DNA of 64,000 bases from Metellina segmentata (Eukaryota; Arthropoda; Arachnida; Araneae; Tetragnathidae): positions 118,973,444-119,037,443 of the forward strand of contig OX375876.1 in assembly GCA_947359465.1 (NCBI GenBank), read 5' to 3'. Below, one piece after another: positions 45,220 through 57,200 of this stretch; the stretch's first letter is position 1; each line of letters opens with the position of its first letter. The notes beneath the pieces were generated by a model that did not search any database, had not been told where the DNA came from, and was given only the letters and a program-made list of their open reading frames with translations. Position numbers and translations under genes: made by a program.

Positions 45220-48200
45220 GGGTATACCCTCTTTAAGTAAAAGAAAAATTAGGCCCATATTATGCTTTATCAAGGTTATTATTATTTTTAAAGGTTTTAT
45301 TTACCTTAAATCCAAAATATTAACTTCTGAGAGCACAGGTGAAGAAACATTCACAAGATTGATTCGGTCCTCACGGATCCAGTTTTACAAACATGAATTC
45401 TAAGCTAGTCTAAAAATTATGCCTGCAATGTTTCATGACACTCGACCTTGGACAAGTATTACTGATCCTGGATTCTGAAAGCCGGTGAAAAAATGTGCAG
45501 TGTTCTTGTAAAAATTAAGCTTTTATAATTTTTTTTTAAGGATTTGCACAGCAAATGTTCTGTTACATTTAGAATTGTTTGAATAGATTTTATTAATTTT
45601 GTGTTGTTGTGTAGTTTTACATAATTTTAAATAAATAAGATATTTTATCAAATACAAATACAAATATTGACGACCAGCTACAGGCTCAAGCCCAACAAGG
45701 CTGGTCCTTTGTTTATGAATTCTCCAATTCCCACTGACTATCCAATTGTGTCTTAAATTCGTACACTCCCTTTGAATTAACTATATTTTCTGGCAACGCG
45801 TTCCAACTGTCTATTACCCTATTAAAGTAGTAGTTTTTCCTTAAATCCCGATTAAAATGTGTCTTATTCAATTTATACCCATGGCCCCTTGTTCTGTTAT
45901 CCCTATTGAAATTTAAGCCCTCTGTGTCCCCTTGTTTTACAAACTTGAAAAGCTGAATCAAATCCCCCCTCCTTCTTCTTCTTTCCAGTGTATACATGTT
46001 TAGCTTACTTAAACGTTCATTATAGTCGAAATTTGCTAGCCCCTTTATTATTTTTGTAGCTCTGTGCTGAACCCTTTCAATTGATTCTATGTCCTTTCTC
46101 ATATATGGAGCCCAGAATTGTACAGCATATTCTAGATGTGGTCTTACTAAACCCTTATATAATGGCAAGATTATATTCTTATCCCTTGAAGTTACAGTCT
46201 TTTTAATATACCCCAATAACCTATTAGCCTTTTTACCCGCAGCTGAACATTGGTGACCCATTTTAAAATCCCTGTGAATTATCACCCCAAGATCCGTGAC
46301 TGTTTCTCCCTCCTTTACCTTTACTCTCTGCAGACAGTACTCGGCTCCACTGTTCCTGTAACCCATATGCAGAACTTGACATTTCCCTACATTAAATGAC
46401 ATACCCCATTTTACAGCCCATTCGGATATCTTATCAAAATCCCCTTGTAAATTTTCTATCTGTAACTTGGTATCCACTGTCCCCCATATTTTTAAGTCAT
46501 CTGCAAATATACTGATTCTATTCTTGATCCCCTGACCTATATCATCTATGAAAATTATAAATAAAATTGGTCCCAAAACTGATCCCTGAGGCACCCCACT
46601 TATAACTTCTGTCCACTGTGAATAATTTCCTTTTACCTGCACTCTCTGCTTTCTACCCAATAACCAATTCTTTATCCATATTAATGTTTTCCCCTGAATC
46701 CCCAGCCTTTCCAATTTAAACAGTAATGCCTCATGAGGTACTTTATCAAAAGCCTTTTGAAAATCTATGTACATGATATCCACACTGCTCTTATTATCCA
46801 GCTCCTCAGTAATTTTTTCGTAGAACTTCAAAAGGTTTGTAGAGCAGGATCTGCCCTTCCTAAACCCATACTGATTCTCTGATAACAGTCCCCCCTCCTC
46901 CAAGTATAACATTATATGCTTTTTTAACAGAGATTCAAATATTTTGCAAATTACTGATGTTAGACTTACTGGTCTATAGTTGCCCGGATCACTTTGTATT
47001 CCCTTTTTGAAAATTGGAGTTATGTTGGCCAACTTCCAATCCATTGGCACCCAACCTGTGCTATATGTTGAATTAAATATCGTGTGAATTACTTCCCCCA
47101 GTTCTTCCGCGCATTCCACTAGTACTCTTGGATAAATATCGTCTGGCCCTGGTGCTTTAGATGGCTTAATTCTTTTCAACTGATGTACTATTTCTTCCCT
47201 GTTGAATTTGCATTCTTTAATTATACCCCCTGCAAAGGCTCCATCCTTGGGGTCCTTTTTTAAACTATAGTTACCATTGAAAACCCCCAGAAAAAAGTCA
47301 TTTAACACGTTTGCCATTCCCTCCTCGTCTTGAATTAATTCACCTCCCTTCCCCTCTAACGGTCCCAGTGTAGTGCTAAATTTATTTTTACCACTTGCAT
47401 ATGCAAAAAATTCTTTTGGTTTTATATTTATTTCCCTTGCTAATTTTTCCTCCAAGGACACCTTTTGCTTCCGACTAATAGTTTTAAACTCCTTTCTGGC
47501 TTTCTGATATGCCTCCATGTCCCTGTCGTTACCAGTGCTTTTATATACCCTGTATGTTCTTTGTTTTAATTTTAAAGCTTTGTGTGTTTCCCCTGAAAAC
47601 CACACAGGGAGCAATTTTCTAGATTTTCCTTTTTTCCTGAACGTTACATGTTTTTTTAACACCATGTCTAACTTATTCTTGAATTCCTCCCATTGTTCAG
47701 AATGATGCAGTGCTAATAATCCCCCTTTGAATGTTTCCTTTAACTCTTCCCTTATCTTATGAAAATTTACCTTTCTGAACTTTGGAATTATTCTACTATT
47801 GATTGTGTATGCTGACTGAAAATTTATACTTAATCTGATACTTCTATGATCACTTTCTCCCAGTGGCTCACCTATAACCAAATCCTGCACCCTATCCTCA
47901 TCATTGCTTAAAATCAAATCCAATATTGCATTGTCCCTAGTATCCTCATACACCATCTGGTACAAAAAACAATCCTGTATCACTTCCAAAAATTCTGCCC
48001 CTTTCCCATTTGTAGCTAGATTGTTTGTCCAGTCAATATTTGGATAGTTATAGTCCCCCATTAAAATTAATTCTCCTTTTTGACATGCTTCGTTTATCAG
48101 ATTGCACATGCCCTTTTCCTGCTCTTCACTACAAACAGGAGGTCTATATATATTACCCAGAATTAGTCCTTTGCCTTTGTCTGTATTCAGTTTCACCCAG

Positions 48201-51200
48201 ACTGATTCTATACCCTCAGTTTTACTATTTAACTTTATTTCTGTACAGTTTAAGAATTCTCTCACATAAATCAAAACCCCACCCCCTTTCCTATTCTCTC
48301 TGTCCTTCCTAAACATTGTGAATCCACTTAATTCTAAAATTTGTGCATCTTCACTGCTTGCCCAACTTTCAGTAATCCCAATGATATCTATATCCTCTGC
48401 TTGTGCAATTCCCTTGAGCTCATCCATTTTATTTCTCACACTGCGAGCATTACAATAAAATACTTTTAGCTTATTTTTCACCCTTAGATTGCACTTTCCC
48501 CTTGTATTATTTGTTTTGGTATTGTTTTTCTCCCTTACATTGCACTTTCCCTTTGTATTGTTTGTCTCCTGCAATTTAGACCCTGTTAGTTTTCCTAAGC
48601 AATTACTGTGTACTGTCAACCCTCTATGTCCTTCCCATCCCTGCTTGTATACTAGTTTTTTGACTCCAGAATATTCAAAACCCGCTTGCCAACCTCCCTA
48701 TTACCTATCAGGCTTAAATGCAAATTGTCCCTGCTTATCCAATCCCTCCTACACTCCTTCCAAACATCTAAAAATCTAACCTCCTCCCTCTCACACAAAT
48801 CCCTTAACAACCTGTTCATCTTATTGGCCCTTTGATTTAACCACCCATTGCCTAACCCATACCTAGGTAGTAATCCTAATACTGTTACTTCTGCCCCATG
48901 AGACTTAATGCCTCTTAAAAGTGTTTCTGCTTCCCTCTTAAACTCGACATTTGTAGTCCTCTCTACGTCATTTGTTCCCACCCACACTACTGCCTTTTCC
49001 TCCCCTTTAACCACACCTGCCTTAACTGCCTCAACTACATGTTTTACCCTGGCACCTGGCAAACAACACCTTGCAAAATTGCGCTTTTTACGCCCTACCA
49101 TTTCTCCCAAAACCCTGACCATTGAATCACCAACCACTACTCCTCTAGTTACCTTATCCCCCTGATCAACATGCCCCAAGTTTACACATTGGACACCCTT
49201 TTCCACTCCCTCTACAGCCCTCACCTTCAAAGCCTCCAGCTCCTTCCTCAAATCACCCACCTCTAAACAACTCTTGCATGTAAATTCAACCTTCTCTGAC
49301 ATTTTAACCCCGCTCACACACCCCTTTCCTGCCTCAACCATATTCCCACACAAGTCACATTCCACATAGAACTCCCCACTGGCTCCCTCTGTCCTCATCT
49401 CCTTGAACATTCTAACTATACCCATGCTTATGCAAAGTAACACTCAATGCATAGAAAAAGCACTACACAAAATCAAACACACAGAAAAAGCACTAAGTCA
49501 ATTACACAGAAAAAGCACTAAGTCAATTACACAGAAAAAGCACTGCACTTGAATGAAATGAATGAAAACAAACAAGACAAAATATTTAGGCCCAACGAGA
49601 CATACGTGAATTAGGTTATCATATGGTTTGTGCTTTTTTCTCAACACATTTTATATCATTCCCCTTAGTATATCACACTTATCTGTGACCTTTACAATAT
49701 ATACAGGGATTACTATACATTTTTACACAAAACACCTAATAGAGTAAAACAATGATAAGTCAACACCAGGATAACTTGTCAATCTGGATAATCTCCAGTC
49801 CCTTCTAGCTCTCATTGATGACAATCTTAACTTAATTCTTGTTTACTTGCCACAAATTGAAATGCTACCTGAGATAACTTGCGACTCTAGAATGATTTCA
49901 TAAGCAAGTGTCTAATGTAGAAAGGATTCAAGGTTTTGTCTGATGGTAAACAAATCGAAGTCAGAAATGAGGACTTGGAGCTTGATTCTTCATTGAATTC
50001 CTTCGAAATTGTAAAAGAAAATGGGTGCACTATTCTTGATATGAATGGCTTCATAGTATTGATAACAACGTTGCACTCTGTTCTCAAGAAACCATAGAAG
50101 ATTTAACAGAATTTTCAGGAAGGTAGATAGTTACTTAACACCGCAATGAAGCAACACAATGGGCTATAGGCGACGGTCCAGGATCAATCCACAAGGGGAA
50201 GATCTGAGGACACTACATAATTTTGAACCATAGGCAGATGACAAGGTGAAAACCTGAGATGGCACCCCTGTCTTCAAATGTCCTCAACACAGCAACATGA
50301 GGACGTTTGAAGACACGACAGATTTAACATGCACTCACCCCACGATGGTCTTCGGTAAGGCAGAGTTTTGAACTCGCAAACTCACTGGTTGCTAATACGT
50401 TACTATTCCAACTGAGCTACCATGGCCTCAAAGAATTTTCAGAAAGTGTGAGCAATGAAAAAGAAAATTATTTTTCAATATCTAATAAAACAAATGTTTT
50501 GAGCCTTACATTATTTCAAAGTACTGAATTTAAAAGGTTATGAATAAAGTATGAATTACACGTGATTACAGTAAAGCAGAGTAAATTTTGTGGTTTCTCC
50601 ATTTAAATTTGTTAAAATTACTGGGTTCCTTGAGTGAAGACTTACAGAGGTTTTAAAGTATTAATAAAATAAGAGACCAAAATGGCAACATGCGATTACT
50701 CAATTGTGTATCATACCTTGATCCTTTGTACTCTTCACCACTATCTATATCCTCTTCAGAGAAATCTAAATCATTCAGACGGCTGGATTTCTTTCTCTTC
50801 CTTCTAGATATTTTGGCTTTGAAAGGTTTGTCAGTCGCTTTATGTTTGTCACCTTCAACAAATTCCTCATCTTCATCTTCAGTCACTACAGAAAATTTTA
50901 AAATAAAGTTAGGACAGAATCGTTATCGAGTGTTTGGCACAAGACTGAAAAATTATAACCATCCACATAAAAAAAAATTAGAAGTCCAGTCTAACATTTT
51001 ACTCATTTATTTATTTACTAAGAGTGCTTAACCAGAAACGTTTTAAGTACAGATAGAAGAGAAATTTCAGATACATTAAAAGAATTAAAATTGCAGTGGC
51101 CAAACATTATGGATTTTCTGTAATTGTTATGAATTTTCATTTTTGCTTATGGTGGTATGGCAAATAGTGACTTTATTGCGGAAAATCTAACCTGACAATG

Positions 51201-54200
51201 CGGTTACCAAAAATCGGCAAGTTTGTAACCTACCCTTCTAAAAAAGGTCTACATGTTTACGTCATATTACAGTCCAAAAATTCCAATAATCCATATTGTA
51301 TTCACTTTACAGTGGAGCGTTCTTTTAGAGAATCATTATCATTTGGTAGTGGCATGGACAAAAAAATTGAGATTGCACTCTGACCACAAAGTTAACTGAG
51401 ATTTTAAAAAACTTAAGCCCAAAAAGATAAAATCCAGAGAGTAGAGATTGAGTAAAAAAATTTTAAGTAGCACAAGAACTGATGATTAGGACGCCGCCAG
51501 TGTTTTGATGGAAAATACACTGAAACTACAACAATTTTAATATGAACATTTTTCATTCACAACCCTTTTGTATCCCTTATTCAAATGTGTATTTTTCCCA
51601 GTTGTATATCATTACATGAGCTAAAGTACTAATGAATCGTATATGGCCTTATTTTTACTTTCGAATTTTAAAAAGTGCTGATTTTTATAGTAGCTTATCC
51701 CGTTTTGATGGCTTAATTTTTGCAGTCAAAACACTAAGTCTGGGCACTTTTTCACCTTTTTATATGTGGGATACTGGAAACCCCTTATATATCATCCCTC
51801 GTTGCCAGGAAACATAGATATCGGGACGTAAAGACGCCTTGAAAATGTACCTTTTGGCTTGTGTAATTCACCTAGTATCTTTCAAAGTTACACCTAAATC
51901 ATCTTTCATGACCTTTTCAAAGATGACAGTTCTAATTTATTTAGATGATGGAATCATTCCATCCCAATCTGAGGACGAAGAAATTAAAAATTTAAACATG
52001 TTTTTGATATAGAATCACAGTATGGTTTAGATAGTCAGGTATTTTAATTAGCGCCACACTGGAGCAACACAACAGTCTATTGGCGACACGGTCCTGGATC
52101 AATCCCAAAGGGAAAGATAAGAGGACAAAGAATAATTTTGAACCGCTGTCACATGACGAAGCAACAACTGTGTTGGCACCCCACTCTCAAAATCACACCA
52201 ACGTGATGACATTTGAGGCCATGACACATTTAACGTGTGCCAGCACCCCTTTGTATATGACAGTCTTTGGTTGGATTTGAACTCACAACCCTCTGGTTGC
52301 TAATTGGTTTCTCTTCCAACCATAATACAGCTGCCCCAGTACAGTTTAGAATTTAATTTTTTTATATATACAACTTTCTTAAACAGAAAATTCAATTCTG
52401 GGAACATGTGATTGAAAACATCCTCAATCTAACTTCTGCATCAAAACTAAGTCCATGAAAAAACTTTCCCCAATCATAAATCCCAAAAGCTGTTCAACTT
52501 TTTTTGGGCTGAAGTCTTATTTTCGAAAGTTTATCAAAGATTATTCCCTGATATCAAGACCTTTAGCAGACTCTTAAACCCTTTTAATTTTGGCCCTGGC
52601 CAAAAGCAGCCATTTATCGCGTTGAAGCAATCTCTTTTATCAGAACATGTCCTGCACATTTACAAACAAGGTTCTAAGCTGCAGCTCCATAACGATGCAA
52701 GTAGCAAAGGCTTTGGGTCCATTCTTTTACATGATAGAGGAGGGAAATACCGGTAACCCTCTTATAGAACGGATAATTGGTACTGTGCTATAGAGAATCT
52801 GTGTTATACGAATCTTACAAGTCCCACAAAGTTTGATATTGCGTACTGTGCTACATGGCAATCGTGTTATAGGATACTCGTGCTATATAAAAACCGTGTT
52901 AACCAAAACTCAGAGGTCATATATATTTGATAATGCATACTGTGTTATATGGAAATCAAAGGACTGTTACATGTGTTACATGGAAACCACAATTAAACCG
53001 TGTGAACGAGTATAGGGCACACACATACGAATAGACCGAAAAACAGACGTGCAAAAGGCGGTCCAAAACGGATAGAAAACTTGAAATGGGTCGAAAATAT
53101 TCAATGTACAAACAAACACTCCATTCTTATTTGTATAGGATTTGTAATATGGAGAATCTAGGCGTTTTACACGAGGGATGCCGCAATTTTGGTAATGCGC
53201 TATAGAGAATTTGTGTTATAGAAGTACCGAGCTATACGAGGGTTATCTGTAACCCAATCTGTTTTATGAGTCGGAAAACCTACCCAACAGTAGATAAATA
53301 TTTAAGCTACAAACTTAAATTTTTGGCTATAATATAATCATTAAAGAAGTTTCATCATTATTTAAGTGGAATTCAATTCCAAATCATCATTGGGGGTTCT
53401 GACTATCAATAAACTACTATGAGGTAGGACAAATCTTAATTTATTCCGATTCGAAAGATATTATTTCTACTAATCCCTTTGAATGACAATGTAGGGATGG
53501 TGTTCTTTTCAAAATTGTTAGAGATCAAGAGCTTATAAAGGTCCCCTCCAATTGATATTAAAAAAATAAATAAACATAAAAAGTTGGTGATTACATTTCA
53601 CGTCTATCAATTCCTCTTGAATAGCAGATGCAATCAAAGCATCGTATTCCTTAAACTGGTAGTTTACATTGCGTCGAGCCCGAACTGAGCGCTTTCCATA
53701 AAGCTTCTTGTGCCTTTCATCTTCTGACGATTCTCTGCTTCTTCCGCCCTTCGATTCCACTTCAGATTCTTCCTCTTTAGACGACTCATCAGATTTTTCT
53801 TTCTTATCCTGTGATTTAAAAAAAAAAATTACCAAATCAGTTTTTTTCACAGCAATATTTTATTTCTTAAGACATAAATTTCTTTACATGTTTTATACAA
53901 CTATCAACCAGTTACAAGCTTAAGCTTACGGTTTAAAATAAGTTTTACTGATATGTGCACATGCTTCTCATTCATTTTTCAGTTTCTAAACGTATGGTTC
54001 ACGTATGTATTACTGCATTGCCTATTCTATCAGTTGAATATATAGATAACACAAAAACCAAACAGCTACAAAACCCAATCACTAAACAGAATTATTTAAG
54101 GTTAAATTATCTACAATTTTGTAAATCCTGATTTTCTGGTAGTACTAACATTAAAATACTTATAATTTAAAAATTTTAATCTTGTGTTAAATCGAGAAAT

Positions 54201-57200
54201 TTATGATTGCAGTATATACAAATTGAGGTCATAAAGATACTATAAAAAATTAATTGACTGAATGGACTGAATGGAATTTGAGCAACTAAATGTGCTACAC
54301 ATATACTACTTTTAAATTTAATGCTTTTCTACTTAAGTTTTAATTTGTTTATTAACTTTAGTTTGTGGTGAAAAAAAGAGCATCTTTTTTGTGTTCAAGG
54401 TAAAAGGTTATTAGACATTCACACTAGGGCATTATTTTTGAAAATTTGAGTTTACTGCCTTTTTGTGCTGGAGCGATGCAAATGCGGATCAATTGATTGT
54501 TAATTCTTCCTTCTTGTAATTACTCAAAATTATCAGTAAATACAACAATATGTGCTGTAAATGTAATACGATAAGTAAAAGAGTCCTTAAAAAGACTCAA
54601 CTTCTAAGTCGAGGCAGTATAGTTCTTAAATGTATAGTGTGCTTACTGTTTTCTTTTTCTGTAAAGTCAAATAAAGAATGTACACTCTAGTGTTTTGATA
54701 ACCTTTTTCATAATTTGAGGCAAAATTTGGCATGTTACGTAACTGCAATTTCAATTTTTTTAAATTAAAAAATAACACTAAACATTGCCAAAACTGCAAT
54801 GCATCAAATTGAAGTATTTTGTTTCTTTCCTAGTAGTTTGTTTATAGTTATACTAAAAACCTTCATACACACCCAGATAAAACAAAACATTTTAAAATTA
54901 CACTGGAATATTTTATCAACAGAAGAAAAATGTTTAGGTTGCATTTATACCCGGCTTTCTGCTCCTAATTTTTATTCTAGCCTTATATTTATCTGTTTTT
55001 GTACAGTCATACTGAGACATAAAAAAAAGCAATAACATTAAGGGTACTTACGGGTTTTAATACATTATCCAGACTAATTCCAACATATGCAAGTCTTTGC
55101 TTTCTGGAATAAGATTTGATAGCATTTTTATTACATTTTAACACAATATGTAATGAAATTATATAGGTAATAATGTTGAATGGTTACATTGTTTTACTGA
55201 TAAAATTTTTAGTTCCTGTTTTAATGCTTTTAATTACGCTCTCAGACATTAAAAAAAAAGTGTTAAGGAATGCTTGGTAAGGAACAATAACCATTTTGAG
55301 GACAGAAATAAAACACTTCTAAGCAAATAGATTTTTAAATAATTTAGAAGACGCTTTAAAATGCATGTAGAGATATAAATAAAGATTATAAAAATTTTCC
55401 AATTAAAAATATATGCTGAATATATTTCTCTAAATTGAAAACAGTGATCAACAAGAAGATAATCTTATACATATTGACCTGGTATCTATAAGTCTGAAAA
55501 ATTAAATGAGGAAATAAAATAATGTAAAAAAGCAAACACAAGAAAATTAACTCCATTATTTTGTCGAGTTAAAGTTGCAATGAATTATGACTTTTTAAAA
55601 TTATCTTAACATGAAAATTTTAATTTCTTTTTTAATCATATATTGGATTTTGAAAGAATTTGCATTTTCAAACCAGTAATGTAATATTTTCTTGGTATGC
55701 TAAACCTTCACTTAAAAACTAAATTTTCCTTTTGGAGGGATTTTGCCTAATTCCAAACATTGAAGTAAAAAAAGAAGTTAACTACCGATTTTCATAAAGT
55801 TGGCATACATAAAAGTGAAAAGGCAATTCCATCTGTTAAACAAAATATCAATACCTTAACTCTTCCCTTTCTCGCTGCTTTATCACCAGTTCTAAATCAT
55901 GGACTTCTTTTTGTAACCATTCACATAGGAACATCTGAAAATACAGGGTTATCAAAATTGGAGAACAAAGCAAGTTTGATAAAAAACCATAAAGAGCATA
56001 AAAAAATGCACAGAACTTGTTTCTTTCAGGTTTAAAGCATAAAATATCTTACATGTTCACAGGGCTGGCAGTACCAATCGCCATCTGGTATGATTGTGAG
56101 CGGAGGCTTTAAGCAGTGAGTATGGTAGCCATTATCACATTTATCACACAGAAGAATCTGCAAAGAAATTTAAATTTAGGAAACGTATACAAACAATGTT
56201 GAATCGATAATTATCCGCACTGCTGTACTCTGTTTCTGTTGGCAGTACTATCCCTTTCAAATGCATTGCTAGGCGATGTTATTGTCTTTATCACAGCTGC
56301 TCAGATTTGAAGGGGCTAGGTCAGTTCCATTGTTGCTGCCATGATGTTAACCACAACTATTTTTTTTAACAAGTTTTAAAAGCATATTCAATTTTGTAAT
56401 TTAGAATAGTGACAAATTATGTTTAGGGTTGTTAGACTAGGCATTCACATGACTGGGTACTATTTAGATTGTCAATTGCAACTACTTACACCAATGATCA
56501 TCAAACTTGATGGTTGTTTGGCTTTAATATATATAATTTCAAGAACAAAAGAAAATTTAAAAGTAATAAGAAAATTTCAAGATATTTCCAAAAAAAAGTG
56601 TTGATGGATTAGAGCGTCATCAGGGAGGAGCCTCACCCAGGCAACACAAAATGGTTAGTGTATTTTTGCCATTTTGGGCTTGTGTCCTATTATATTATAT
56701 ATATTTTTTACTTATGCCAAGACTTCTTACCTGAATTGACTTTTTTTTTGTCTAATCTATCCTTCTATTTTGAGCTGTCTGGGTAAAGACACTGATGGAT
56801 GCCCTGATCCACCAACATTTCTTGAAATTTTCTTAATCTTGAAAAATTTTCTATTTAGTTTTTGTAATTAATATAAATTTCTTCTTCTTTTTTTTTTTTA
56901 ATTATACTGCTTGCTATACTATGTCAGCAGCCTCAGCGTACTTGAATGGTTAGTTTTTACTTTCATTTTCTGGTTAAATACACCCCAGCAGTTTAGTTCA
57001 TTGTCTTTTAGATGTTTTGTGTGTGTGTTAAAATTATAAATATACTATGTGTGTGAGATATACTCTATATGTCTGAAAAAGAGAGAAACTTAATATTTTT
57101 AGTTCAAACTAAAGAAGTTACTTTATAAAGCTTCTTAGATTCCCCCCCCCCCATTCAGTATTCCTAACTACATGTTTACAAATACAACTATTCAGAGATT

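Larger units (their letters stand above)
45649..49620 (-). mobile_element. CR1-clade LINE, nearly intact, both ORFs open
   Basis: About 4 kb in sense orientation within an RSF1 intron. The 3' end has a hairpin (GACCAGC ... GCTGGTC, 45672-45706) and three ATTTGT units (45649-45670), typical of CR1/L2 tails. The 5' untranslated part has 25-bp tandem repeats (49479-49545). The 5' limit is approximate. Intact frames imply recent activity. Confidence 0.88.

Noticed and set aside
47517..49165. Several + strand frames
   Set aside because: They lie antisense to CR1 ORF1 and ORF2 and have no independent family features.
53595..53601. Earlier GTGAAA donor for the RSF1 exon
   Set aside because: Joining from it would read TGA at once in the next exon; the GTAATC donor keeps the frame.
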